Source of the DNA: a virus
Length of the DNA stretch: 37,935 nt
Reading direction: 5' to 3' (one strand)
Virus record (IMG/VR): IMGVR_UViG_3300040815_000997
Location: 1 to 37,935 of that record
Positions 1-8,187 of the stretch are shown piece after piece. The notes beneath the pieces were generated by a model. It did no database searches. It was not told the DNA's origin and was given only the letters and a program-made list of their open reading frames with translations. Made by a program: the position numbers and the translations under genes. Numbering within the stretch: the first letter of the stretch is position 1; the number at the start of each line of letters is the position of its first letter.

Positions 1-1053
1 GGTATATTTGTTGTTGTCATCATAAACTAATTTACTACATTGTCTTGCACAAGTCATGCACTTATTTTTTCCTTGCCAATATTCTGGCAATTTTTCAAAT
101 AAATTATCATTACTGTCTAATACGCCATCATGGCAGTTCGGTACTCCTACTGTTTTTAATATTAACTTAGTATTTTCTACACTTAGGTTTCTAAGAAAGT
201 GTATAGGTAATTTTTCTTGAATAGGTTGCTCTAAATAATCTCCACCTAACCAACAGCAAGGAAATATATTACCATAAGGATCTACGTATATTCCTTGTTC
301 AGTAACACATTTAGGATCTATAACTGAAGACTCAATTGCTGTATTTCTTATGTCAGGATCAACCAATCTTATTAAACTTTTGTTAGGAGTACGTTTAAAC
401 CTATCTGTTTGTGCCGGTGATATTGTATATTCTATATTACCTTGATTATCATGAACTTCGTATTCTGTCATTTCATAAAATCGTGTAGTGCTTACAAAAT
501 TAACACTCTTTACACCAATATCTAAAAGATATTGTTCAAGTTCATCTACATCATATTCGTTATGTGCAAAAACTAAACTATCAACACGAGCATTACCTCC
601 TGCATCAACGAATGCTTTTAAGTTTTCAATTACTTTATCAAAGTTTGTATTTTTACGATATAACTCGTGCTTACCTTTAAATCCGTCTACAGCAAAAATA
701 ACTTCAATATTATATTGTGCTAATTTTTTCCACCATGTAGGATTACGCATACCGCCATTAGTATGAATTGCTAGTCGTACAGTAGGATTACATTCTCTAA
801 CATAAGAATAAATTTCTAAACAATCACTTGCAAATGCAGGGTCACCGTAGTTTCCGCAACTATAAAAATTGTCTAATTGTGCTATAAAGTTTTTTGGAAA
901 CCATTCCTTGAATTGATCTATAGAAATATCACCATTACGAATAAACGGTCTTGTTTTTCCGCCATGATAATTTCTAGCACACATAGGGCATTGTGCTTGA
1001 CACTTATCAGTTAGTTCAATATGAACAGTTTTAATGTTAGAAACTAACTGCAT
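1..1053 (-). CDS. Radical SAM/SPASM domain protein, 3' end cut by window edge
   Basis: I translated this frame by hand. It is open from an ATG at 1053 to the left edge (351 codons, no stop), so the C-terminus is missing. The radical SAM cluster motif CxxxCxxC is Cys18, Cys22 and Cys25 (K-CQAQCPMC-A). In place of the usual GGEP there is a G-N-Y-G-D-P stretch near residue 68, and 'HTNGG' near 97-101. The C-terminal part has a SPASM-like cysteine set: Cys249, Gly261, Cys266/267 (G-NIFPCC), Cys307, and Cys332-x2-Cys335-x3-Cys339. Such proteins bind one SAM-cleaving and one or two auxiliary 4Fe-4S clusters and modify peptides or small molecules; the substrate here is unknown. The start overlaps the preceding gene by 17 bases and has a strong AAGGAG site 7 bases upstream. 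It differs from the four twitch-type proteins at 4265-9553, whose extra cysteines are N-terminal. Confidence 0.9.
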   Translation of the reverse strand, partial: MQLVSNIKTVHIELTDKCQAQCPMCARNYHGGKTRPFIRNGDISIDQFKEWFPKNFIAQLDNFYSCGNYGDPAFASDCLEIYSYVRECNPTVRLAIHTNGGMRNPTWWKKLAQYNIEVIFAVDGFKGKHELYRKNTNFDKVIENLKAFVDAGGNARVDSLVFAHNEYDVDELEQYLLDIGVKSVNFVSTTRFYEMTEYEVHDNQGNIEYTISPAQTDRFKRTPNKSLIRLVDPDIRNTAIESSVIDPKCVTEQGIYVDPYGNIFPCCWLGGDYLEQPIQEKLPIHFLRNLSVENTKLILKTVGVPNCHDGVLDSNDNLFEKLPEYWQGKNKCMTCARQCSKLVYDDNNKYT

Positions 1054-2971
1054 CAAACTGCTCCTTAAGCCATTCAAAGTTGTTAATTAAATTTAGGCTA
1101 TCTGGTTTATAGCGATTATCATAACCGTAGTCACGGCCACTCCGAGCGCCGTGAATAGCATACTTTCCATACAATGTATCCTTTCCCATCTCGCACCAAA
1201 TTCTAAGTCTTTCTTCTGTTTCATTATCTACTTGTCCTCGTATTGTTTTACTTGCTAATTTACAACATTCTCTAAATGCACTTTTCCAAGTTGAAAATGC
1301 ATCTGTGTCAAATGCTGTTACATTGCTTACCTTATCCATCGCATTAAATTTTGGACTAATACTTGTTGTCATATCAGTCTTTGTTATATCCATATTAATT
1401 GTTTCTTTCACAGGAAACAATTTTATACCACCATAACCATATTCTAAATCGTTAATAGGATTACGGCTACGCCAAACAAACACTTGGTCTCGTTGCCATT
1501 TCGGAACTTGATGCTCAAATGTAAAATCGTCCAACACTTGTGCATCACCGTCTACAACAAAAAACATATTTGTTGTACATAACTTTGCTGCTTCTATATG
1601 TGCTTGATGAATGCCTTTAACACCATGTATACGTTTTGCTCTAGGAAAACGTTGTGTAAGCATACTATAGTTATCATCTGCATTAAATTCGTTATAAGAT
1701 ATGAAAACTATATCATAAGGCTTAGGCTTACTAACAGTTATATCAATTTCTTTTTTGTTTACAAAGAATCTATAATCAAACTCACGCTGTGCAAGTGGTT
1801 TATCTTTGTGTATCAGAAACACACCATCATGATATTTGTCGTTTTTGAATACGTGTATATTGTCACGTTCGTAGTAAGGTATGTGATAATTAAAATCCCA
1901 ATCTACATCAACATCATTTGGAATTACATAGAAAAAATCTGTGCTAACTTTCTTTCTTTGTTCACAAAATTGTTCATAATCGTCAACATAGATTTTATCA
2001 TATTCTAGCGCATCACTAGCTATAATGTCGTGTTCTTTTTTGTTAGTTATAAATCTATACTTAAATTCGCGCTCACTAATAGTTGCATGTTTGCTGCATA
2101 ATACAACACCATCATAATATTCACCGTTTTTAAATACGTGATTTATTTTTCTATCATATTCATTATCATGACTAAAATACATTTCAAACGCAAAGTCATC
2201 ACGAGGATGAACATGAGGTGGTATTATCCAAAACATTTCTGTTTCGACATTTTCTAAAAAGTCTAGATATTCTTCATATGTATTAACTACACAAATTTCA
2301 TATTGTCTAGGACCACTTACTACATCATCCCATTGTTTTGCATTTACTAAGAATCTATAGTCAATTTGCTTTTTGTTGAGGGGTTTATTTTTTGAACATA
2401 AGAAAACGCCGTTGTATAATTTCCTTCCATCAACATCATGTACAAACGCATGATTTTCCTTTCTATCGTAACTGTTGTGGTGACTAAAATAAAAGTTGTT
2501 TATGTATGATTGATCGTATTTTAAGTTGTGCGACACTGCCCAAAACAATTCTGTTGAACTATTCTCAAGAGCTTGCTCATACTCTTCCCAAGTATCTACA
2601 TAAAACATTTGAAAAGGCTGAGGAAAACTTGCTACTATGTCAACTTCTTTTTTGTTTATAAAGAACCTATGACGTAGTTCTCGTTCTGACACTTCAGCAC
2701 GTTTAGGTACAAGTACTATACCATCTCGATGCTCACCGTTTAAGAAAGTGTGTATATAATCTTGGCTCCATTCATCTGCACGATAATCAAATTTAAAGTC
2801 GTCACAAACATTAACATCGGGCCAAACTACCCAAAACATTTTTGTAAAAGCCAATTGTTGTGCATCAGAAAACGAATTCGCACTTTTTGCTCTTGGAAAT
2901 TTATCTTTCAATTTTTTCCAAGAAGCACTAGCATAAATTGTATTATCATTTATAAAAACAATATCATACAT
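1037..2971 (-). CDS. Glycosyltransferase-like protein with four N-terminal degenerate repeats
   Basis: A 644-aa protein. The C-terminal part (residues about 418-644) is a GT-A/family-2-like module: it starts 'YDIVFISYNE', has 'FPRAKRIHGVKG', a D-G-D at 474-476 after 'MFFVV' (the usual DxD metal/nucleotide-sugar position), and ends 'GAR...INNFEWL'. It is clearly paralogous to the 299-aa protein at 10044-10943, which shares the order of all these marks. Residues 2-416 are four tandem units of about 95-115 residues, each with an 'MFW-V/I' strand, an H-x-F-x-N-G-x-x-x-DGV strand and an 'R-E-x-x-Y-R-F-x-x-N-K-K-E-x-DI' end. They look like shortened copies of the same fold lacking DxD. The protein is probably soluble (no signal or membrane segment seen). 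The ATG lies directly after a TATAAT box with no Shine-Dalgarno sequence. The fold is assigned by motif; donor and acceptor are unknown. Confidence 0.82.
   Translation of the reverse strand: MYDIVFINDNTIYASASWKKLKDKFPRAKSANSFSDAQQLAFTKMFWVVWPDVNVCDDFKFDYRADEWSQDYIHTFLNGEHRDGIVLVPKRAEVSERELRHRFFINKKEVDIVASFPQPFQMFYVDTWEEYEQALENSSTELFWAVSHNLKYDQSYINNFYFSHHNSYDRKENHAFVHDVDGRKLYNGVFLCSKNKPLNKKQIDYRFLVNAKQWDDVVSGPRQYEICVVNTYEEYLDFLENVETEMFWIIPPHVHPRDDFAFEMYFSHDNEYDRKINHVFKNGEYYDGVVLCSKHATISEREFKYRFITNKKEHDIIASDALEYDKIYVDDYEQFCEQRKKVSTDFFYVIPNDVDVDWDFNYHIPYYERDNIHVFKNDKYHDGVFLIHKDKPLAQREFDYRFFVNKKEIDITVSKPKPYDIVFISYNEFNADDNYSMLTQRFPRAKRIHGVKGIHQAHIEAAKLCTTNMFFVVDGDAQVLDDFTFEHQVPKWQRDQVFVWRSRNPINDLEYGYGGIKLFPVKETINMDITKTDMTTSISPKFNAMDKVSNVTAFDTDAFSTWKSAFRECCKLASKTIRGQVDNETEERLRIWCEMGKDTLYGKYAIHGARSGRDYGYDNRYKPDSLNLINNFEWLKEQFDAVSF
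1061..1066 (-). promoter_or_regulatory. Ribosome binding site for the radical SAM/SPASM gene
   Basis: AAGGAG on the minus strand, 7 bases before the ATG at 1053. It lies inside the last codons of the upstream glycosyltransferase gene and fixes the start of a gene that has no stop inside the window. Confidence 0.8.
1724..2968 (-). repeat. Four tandem protein repeats within the glycosyltransferase gene
   Basis: Approximate units are residues 2-117, 120-218, 222-319 and 323-416 of the 644-aa protein. Each carries an aromatic 'FW' strand followed about 30 residues later by 'H-x-F-x-x-G/D-x-x-x-x-G-V' and 'Y/H-R-F-x-x-N-x-K'. The DNA is diverged, so the duplication is old or the units were reshuffled. 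Unit edges are by eye. Confidence 0.8.
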
Positions 2972-2976
2972 ATCTT

Positions 2977-3005
2977 ATTATACAATCATTCATAACGCAT
3001 GTCAA
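2977..3005 (-). promoter_or_regulatory. Consensus sigma-70 promoter, apparently leaderless
   Basis: On the minus strand TTGACA (3005-3000), a 17-base spacer (2999-2983) and TATAAT (2982-2977) match the bacterial housekeeping consensus at all 12 positions with ideal spacing. The expected start of transcription (about 2971-2970) coincides with the ATG at 2971, and no Shine-Dalgarno sequence precedes that ATG, so the mRNA may be leaderless. Most of the promoter lies in the end of the upstream gene, whose TGA is at 2988-2986. The sequence match is direct; activity is inferred. Confidence 0.75.
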
Positions 3006-4287
3006 TGAAAAGGTTATAAAACTTTATTGCCATTTTCTTTTCTAAGAAACGTTTTTGATTCGCAAGCATAAAAGGTTTAGATTCTTCAATTAATTCATTC
3101 ATTTTATCTTCATTTGAAAATGCTAACTTTTTTATATTTTCAACTATTAATTCTATACGTTTTGTAGGTGTTGTTATTTTATCGTAATCTTGTGGTAATA
3201 ATGAATTATAACTGTAATAATTTTCATTATTTAAATATGACATAGTGTCTACTGAACCAATAACCATAAACGGATGCCCTTGTGCAATTTGTGACCAAAC
3301 ATTATACCCCGGAGCTAGTGCAGCAAGCTCTTGTTTAAAATATGTGTCAACATTTAAAAAATTATCATCACACACAATATTAACTAATGTATTAGTATAA
3401 GAATTTTTATCAATAATTTTTCTATTTTTATTATCATATCGTTTGATATTTTTTAAAAAGTCTTGTTTACTAATTTTTTCGATAGAAGATTTTCTAGGAT
3501 CAATATAATTATTATTAAGTTCTTTAATTTCGTAATCGTCTAAATCTAAATCAAAATTTCCATAATGATCAACTTGTTTATAAAGTAATTCTAAAAGCAA
3601 AGCAATATCATGATCCTTGCCACTAGATATTACATTAAAAATATTTTTAGGATTCCATTTTAAAGGATTAAATTTATCTTTAGTAACATTTTTTATAGGT
3701 TTGCCGCGGGTGTCATAACCAAAAATCCAATGTAAGTCTGACTGCTTCCATTTTGTTTTGTATAGAAGTTGCGTGTATATTTGTTGATAATCTATTCCAA
3801 ATACATTTTTTGTAACAAACTCGTTTTTATATACGCCTCTAATTTCTCCTATAATAATTGTAATACTTTCTGGTGAGATACCAGTATCAACTATTTCTTG
3901 TATTCTAGAATTTAGCCTTGTAATAATATAATGATTTCCAGTTACCTTTGGAGCAAGTATTAGCAAGTTCATTTGTCTTTTTTTAATCATGCGACGAGCT
4001 CTTTTTGATATTAAATCAACCCAACTTCTGTCCCAGTTAAATGACTGATCAGCAAGCTCGATTGGATAAAACAAATTGTTTGCTTTTTGTTTTTCTGTAA
4101 ACAAGCTGACTTGTACTTTATTTGCCCTAACGACAAAATAAAATGTATTCATTACACTAATAGGTGTAAAAATTGTATGATTTTTTACATATGGAATACG
4201 CCTTGCATCAGTAGTTAATGCAAGTTCTTTAGCACCATTCGGAGCAGGCACATCTTCTATTATATTATCGTAGTATAAGTTTATCAT
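2986..4287 (-). CDS. Possible glycosyltransferase, very AT-rich gene
   Basis: The frame extends up to 4332, but I place the start at the ATG at 4287 (M-I-N-L-Y-Y), which has AAGGA 5 bases upstream; this gives 433 aa and a 23-base overlap with the previous gene. I do not recognise the protein as a whole. Near the C-terminus 'QIAQGHPFMVIGSVDTMSYL' followed by a Y-D-x-I-x-x-x-x-x-R-I-x-x-I stretch resembles the end of many small phage and bacterial glycosyltransferase-like proteins that read EKTFKPI-x-x-GHPF. A strand-turn 'LLILAPKVTGNHYIITRLN' lies in the first third. The gene is rich in Asn, Lys and Ile and has much lower GC than its radical SAM neighbours, suggesting a different origin. Its place among glycosyltransferases supports, but does not prove, a sugar-transfer role. 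Confidence 0.6.
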   Translation of the reverse strand: MINLYYDNIIEDVPAPNGAKELALTTDARRIPYVKNHTIFTPISVMNTFYFVVRANKVQVSLFTEKQKANNLFYPIELADQSFNWDRSWVDLISKRARRMIKKRQMNLLILAPKVTGNHYIITRLNSRIQEIVDTGISPESITIIIGEIRGVYKNEFVTKNVFGIDYQQIYTQLLYKTKWKQSDLHWIFGYDTRGKPIKNVTKDKFNPLKWNPKNIFNVISSGKDHDIALLLELLYKQVDHYGNFDLDLDDYEIKELNNNYIDPRKSSIEKISKQDFLKNIKRYDNKNRKIIDKNSYTNTLVNIVCDDNFLNVDTYFKQELAALAPGYNVWSQIAQGHPFMVIGSVDTMSYLNNENYYSYNSLLPQDYDKITTPTKRIELIVENIKKLAFSNEDKMNELIEESKPFMLANQKRFLEKKMAIKFYNLFIDMRYE

Positions 4288-5443
4288 GCCATTCCTTAAA
4301 TGTCTCTGCATAGCTCTGATTGCGTATAACATCCAAACGCTTGTTCTCAGTTAAGAACTGTTCAAATGCTACTGTGTTTGCTTCTTGACTTAGAAAATTA
4401 TTTATATTGTCATAGAATGGCATACCAGCAATTTTGTCTAGCACAGCCTGTTTGGCATGTTGAGGTGCATTTGCTGCACTATAATAGTTTGGATGATGCA
4501 CCATGTTGTGCGAAACATATACACCTTTGCTTCTAAAGAACTCCCAAAATTCTTTGATATAATAAATGTTCATAATGCTTACTGTTTGTAGAACATAACT
4601 TTTGTGTCCTAGACCGTGTAACCAATTAAATGATTCAATAGTCCTGTCCCACTTTGCAGGATGTCTTAGATATGTGTTTCGTTCTTCTAAGCAATCAATT
4701 GACACCATAAACTCAACTTGCTCAAACTCTTTCCACAAATCTATATATTTGTTGTTTATAATTGTTGCATTTGTGCTGTATACTAGTGTAATTTTATTAG
4801 CCAAATTTTTAGTAATTAAAAACTCTAAGAAACGCATGTGCTTGTCTACAAGTAAAGGTTCGCCGCCGTTTATATAAACTTTGCGTGTGTTGTTACAGTG
4901 TTGTGCAAGGCTTGCCCAAAAGCGTTCGTCTAAAGGCCAATCAAACATACTCTGCGGTGTGTCAAATTTACGCTCGTTTAGTTTTTCCCAATCACGTATC
5001 CATTTGGAACTGCTTTGCGGATTACATGACCGACATGCTAGATTACAGATGTTGCCTAGTCGCAGTTCAATAAATTCAAAATTTACTTCATCTAGTGTGC
5101 CGTCTGCCTGTGTAATACGCTGTGCATCTTCTATGCTAAAGTCTAGCAACTTTGTGTCACGAGTACGCTTGCTTTCGTTGCCTAACTCTTCTAGTTTGTA
5201 GCACTTTGAGCAAGGTGCAGGTTGCTTACCTTCCAACATGTCTTTACGCACTTGTTTGAACAAGTCTGAGTTCATAATTTTTTCAAAGTCGTACTCTGTA
5301 TTGTGCAATGTGATAAACTCACGTGGCAAATTCTGTGCTTCGCTGTTGCGATTAGTCATATCACTTTCACAACAAAGTGTAACACTACCATGTGGGTGTG
5401 TTGCTAGGTGTGTCCACGGTAAAGGGCAAAATGTTTTACTCAA
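4265..5443 (-). CDS. Twitch-type radical SAM protein (probable TTG start)
   Basis: The frame is open upstream to a GTG at 5473, but the protein most likely starts at TTG 5443, giving M-S-K-T-F-C-P-L-P-W, the normal beginning for this family, and an overlap of 8 bases with the upstream gene. Length is then 392 aa. Numbering from TTG, N-terminal auxiliary-cluster cysteines are Cys6, Cys24/25 and Cys78-x2-Cys81; the radical SAM CxxxCxxC is Cys133, Cys137, Cys140 (C-NLACRSC); GGEP is at 193-196. Family knowledge: such proteins ('twitch domain-containing radical SAM') bind a SAM-cleaving 4Fe-4S cluster plus one auxiliary cluster. The reaction and substrate here are unknown. It is most like the 436-aa protein upstream, sharing the F-C-x-x-P-W-T-H start and 'CC' pair. 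Confidence 0.9.
   Translation of the reverse strand: MSKTFCPLPWTHLATHPHGSVTLCCESDMTNRNSEAQNLPREFITLHNTEYDFEKIMNSDLFKQVRKDMLEGKQPAPCSKCYKLEELGNESKRTRDTKLLDFSIEDAQRITQADGTLDEVNFEFIELRLGNICNLACRSCNPQSSSKWIRDWEKLNERKFDTPQSMFDWPLDERFWASLAQHCNNTRKVYINGGEPLLVDKHMRFLEFLITKNLANKITLVYSTNATIINNKYIDLWKEFEQVEFMVSIDCLEERNTYLRHPAKWDRTIESFNWLHGLGHKSYVLQTVSIMNIYYIKEFWEFFRSKGVYVSHNMVHHPNYYSAANAPQHAKQAVLDKIAGMPFYDNINNFLSQEANTVAFEQFLTENKRLDVIRNQSYAETFKEWHDKLILR
4289..4297 (-). promoter_or_regulatory. Ribosome binding site that decides the 4287 start
   Basis: AAGGAATGG on the minus strand, with AAGGA 5 bases from the ATG at 4287. The same bases code Lys-Glu-Trp near the C-terminus of the upstream radical SAM protein. 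The upstream ATG candidate at 4332 has no comparable site. Confidence 0.75.
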
Positions 5444-6746
5444 TGTTGTCCCACCATTCCTTGCCAGCGTCACTCAGTGTGTCTCTAAAAGTAACATCTT
5501 GCGTTCTAATTCTTTCTAAGAACAGTATGTTCTTCTTACCTCGTCTCCAACCGTCTGCATAGTTTATAAATTCTTCTTCAAACGTAGGACGCTCAAGCAT
5601 ATTTTCTAGCGTTTCTTGATACACACGAGTTTTGTGTGTAACTCTAGGCTTGATGTAGTCTAACAGCGTGTGTATTTGCTCATCTAATACGTGTCTTGGC
5701 AAACACATAGGACTCATTAGCACACTAGGGTCAAATGCAAAGGTAATTTTAAAGTAGCTCTTTACATCTAGTTCTGTAACTACGTCAAACATACGCTTCA
5801 AGTCAAAAAGTCCTGGTGTTGTAAGTGTTACATCAAACACCATAGCGTCATTGCCATACTTGTCAATAAGAAACATGCCGTCTTTGAAGTTTTGTAGCCA
5901 TTCGTCCCACTTGAGTCCTGTTCTAATGTACTCGCCCACTGCACCTACACCGTCTATGCTGGCACAAATGTTAACACGTTTGAAGTTGTCCAGCATTTCG
6001 TACAGTTTGTAGTCTTTGTAGTGCGTTCTACTCAAGTTTGTGTTGTAGCGTACAACTACATCTTGGCTTTTTCCTTCGTCTACTAGCTGTTGCATGATAC
6101 GCCAGTGGATGTCATACATAAGCGGCTCGCCGCCTACCCAGTATAACTCCTCTACAATGCCTTTGTCAACTGCTGCTTGTAGTTCTGTTTCAAGAACTTC
6201 CTTTTGAAACGTTGCAATCTTCTTACGTGTATCTGGTTGCATCCATTTCTCACGCTCATAGTTGACTACGTTGTGTTTAATCTTTTCAGTTTCCCAACTT
6301 GAGCTTAATTGCTCGCCACACATACGACATTTGAAGTTGCACAAATTACTAATACGATAGTCATAGCTTATAGGCTGCATGGTTGTGTAGCCATCTTCTC
6401 GTGTGCTTGCAATTATATCATCAATTTTGTGTGGGAAAAGTGTGTTGGTAAAGTAATTTTTATAGGTATGTAAGTTTAGTACTTGATTATTGCATACATC
6501 GCATTGCGAAATCTTCTCTCCTGCAAGGATACGCTTGCGAATATCTTTCATGTATTCGCTGTTCCAGTGTTCTTCTAGGCTTACTGGTGCAAATTCTGCG
6601 TTATCGTTGTCGCCTGCGTCAATGTACTGCTTTTGGAAGGATGCATCTTCGCGACTTGCACAACATAACCTACGCTCGCCCTGTGGGCTAACGTAAGTAT
6701 GTGTCCATGGTGCTGTGCAAAAATATGGTCCAACCTTATCAGTCAT
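5436..6746 (-). CDS. Twitch-type radical SAM protein (436 aa)
   Basis: Starts at the ATG at 6746, overlapping the previous gene by 8 bases; there is no clear Shine-Dalgarno sequence, so translation may be coupled. N-terminal 'FCTAPWTH' gives Cys10, then Cys28/29 and Cys82-x2-Cys85, the set expected to hold an auxiliary 4Fe-4S cluster. The radical SAM motif is Cys136, Cys140, Cys143 (C-NFKCRMC). GGEP is at 205-208, followed by 'RYNTNLS' and 'ASIDGVGAVGEYIRTGLKW', typical of the radical SAM barrel. It is paralogous to the three neighbouring genes, closest to the one at 4265-5443. GC is higher than in the genes at either end of the cluster (28 of 60 bases at 5941-6000). Substrate unknown. Confidence 0.92.
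   Translation of the reverse strand: MTDKVGPYFCTAPWTHTYVSPQGERRLCCASREDASFQKQYIDAGDNDNAEFAPVSLEEHWNSEYMKDIRKRILAGEKISQCDVCNNQVLNLHTYKNYFTNTLFPHKIDDIIASTREDGYTTMQPISYDYRISNLCNFKCRMCGEQLSSSWETEKIKHNVVNYEREKWMQPDTRKKIATFQKEVLETELQAAVDKGIVEELYWVGGEPLMYDIHWRIMQQLVDEGKSQDVVVRYNTNLSRTHYKDYKLYEMLDNFKRVNICASIDGVGAVGEYIRTGLKWDEWLQNFKDGMFLIDKYGNDAMVFDVTLTTPGLFDLKRMFDVVTELDVKSYFKITFAFDPSVLMSPMCLPRHVLDEQIHTLLDYIKPRVTHKTRVYQETLENMLERPTFEEEFINYADGWRRGKKNILFLERIRTQDVTFRDTLSDAGKEWWDNIE
5454..5462 (-). promoter_or_regulatory. Candidate ribosome binding site before the TTG start
   Basis: AAGGAATGG, followed by GTGGGA, upstream of TTG 5443. AAGGA is 14 bases from TTG, longer than ideal; the intervening GGTGGGA could serve instead. 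The bases code Lys-Glu-Trp near the end of the upstream protein, as at two other junctions. Confidence 0.45.
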
Positions 6747-8187
6747 ATGTCGCCAACGGTTCGTCTATGTTTTTGTTGTCAGGTTTTAGTATCCAGCCTT
6801 CTTTTTCAGCAAGTTCCATAATGCTTGCATCTGTATCTGGAATACTTTCTACCCAATCTGTTAGAATTTTTGGAAAAACATAAATGCTTTTGTTTCTACG
6901 CACATCATACTGTGCATAAAATGTCTTAAAGTCACGCCAAAGTGTAACTGGATTGCTTGTACGCCTATGCGGAGCATCTACAGTAACAAGATAGTCAATC
7001 AATCTTTCAATACTTGCACGTTCAAACTCGTGCCATCCTTCTTTGTGTTTGTTTGCTTCCCACCAAGTGCTTAGATTAGCATGACAATGATCCTTGATAT
7101 GGTTAGGTAATGCTAGTGGCGATTGAAAACTTGGAAAACGTAGCAGATTTAAACTAACAGTAGGTGTTCTACTCTGTGTAAGTTCTTTTAGTTTGTACAC
7201 TTCATCAAGAAAATCTGTGATGCTAAACAAGCAAAGGCTGTTAATTGTCATCATGATGTGTACACCTTTGGTGTTTGCTTCAGTAAGAATACGCTTGATG
7301 TTGGTTAGCCACTGTTCATACACTAGTCCATCGCGAATGTACTCTGCTTGTGCGCCTGTTGCTTCACAACTTGTGTACAATTCAAAATGATTCATGCCCT
7401 GTGTTTTAGCAATCAGCTTGTCTACAATATCTTTTTTAGCAATAAGGTTGCTGTTAATAGCAAAACGCATGTTTGATTCTTGTTCATTAAACCAATCAAA
7501 CAGTTTCCATGTGTTTCCGCTCATCAAAGGCTCACCGCCTGTAATACGTAATTCTTCTAAACTGTCTGACAATCCGTTATCCCACCATTTCCAAAACGCT
7601 TGAATGTAGGGATTGTCTTCATCATCTTTATAAGGCTGTGTCCAGGACCCGTCTTGTCTGAACGCACCTGCACCGTCGCTTACAAGATTCGTGTATTCAC
7701 CGTGTTTCTTAATGTCTTTGGCCCATGTGGTTGAGAAGGAGGCATTGCAGTATGAGCAAGCAAGATTGCAAGTCCTATCAAAAGCAATTTCAAACGTTTT
7801 AAGATTGACACTTTCATTATGATCTCTTTCATATGCACGTTGTAATTCTTCGTCTGAGTATATGATGCTTTTAAAAGTTCTATCACTTACGGCATCCTTA
7901 CCCATATCTTCCATTTTCCAACAATATTCACACTCACGAGGACGCTCACCTGCTTGCATCATACGGCGCATTTCTTTTTTATGCTTAGTATTATGGATAG
8001 CAGTATAATCTTCTTGTACTTCTACAACTGGTATTTTATGTGCAGGTGGGTGATGGCAACTTGCTGTCGTGCCACTCCCTAGCCAAGTAGTTGCATTAAA
8101 CCACTTTGCTCCGCAAAAACTTTTACTTTTGCTGTCTAATACCCTGTCACGATATTGCTGTAGTGTTTCGTCAGGTTTTTTCGCCAT
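6739..8187 (-). CDS. Twitch-type radical SAM protein (482 aa)
   Basis: The ATG at 8187 overlaps the upstream gene by 17 bases and has GAGGA 5 bases before it. Auxiliary-cluster cysteines: Cys25, Cys44 (in 'CHHP'), Cys86-x2-Cys89. Radical SAM motif: Cys140, Cys144, Cys147 (C-NLACSYC). GGEP at 217-220 in 'ELRITGGEP'. It forms a subpair with the 460-aa protein upstream: both have 'CHHP-x-x-HKIP', 'ERP-x-EC-x-YCWK-x-ED', 'NPY-x-x-AFWKW' and 'Y-x-RDGL-x-Y-x-W'. A helical tail after about residue 440 is longer than in its relatives. Role: generates a 5'-deoxyadenosyl radical to modify an unknown substrate. Confidence 0.92.
   Translation of the reverse strand: MAKKPDETLQQYRDRVLDSKSKSFCGAKWFNATTWLGSGTTASCHHPPAHKIPVVEVQEDYTAIHNTKHKKEMRRMMQAGERPRECEYCWKMEDMGKDAVSDRTFKSIIYSDEELQRAYERDHNESVNLKTFEIAFDRTCNLACSYCNASFSTTWAKDIKKHGEYTNLVSDGAGAFRQDGSWTQPYKDDEDNPYIQAFWKWWDNGLSDSLEELRITGGEPLMSGNTWKLFDWFNEQESNMRFAINSNLIAKKDIVDKLIAKTQGMNHFELYTSCEATGAQAEYIRDGLVYEQWLTNIKRILTEANTKGVHIMMTINSLCLFSITDFLDEVYKLKELTQSRTPTVSLNLLRFPSFQSPLALPNHIKDHCHANLSTWWEANKHKEGWHEFERASIERLIDYLVTVDAPHRRTSNPVTLWRDFKTFYAQYDVRRNKSIYVFPKILTDWVESIPDTDASIMELAEKEGWILKPDNKNIDEPLATYD

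Noticed and set aside
1598-2008. Plus-strand open frame of 136 aa
   Set aside because: It lies wholly inside the repeat glycosyltransferase gene on the other strand, has low-complexity Ile/Phe-rich translation and no ribosome binding site. Other plus-strand frames, such as 488-766, 4881-5201, 13898-14347, 20071-20562 and 22117-22707, were rejected for the same reason.
4399-4406. TATAAATA late-promoter-like match
   Set aside because: Inside a coding region and over 100 bases from the next start, in AT-rich DNA where chance matches are expected.
7680-7886. Small minus-strand frame within the 482-aa radical SAM gene
   Set aside because: Out of frame with a well-supported gene and without recognisable features; the same holds for 15156-15398.
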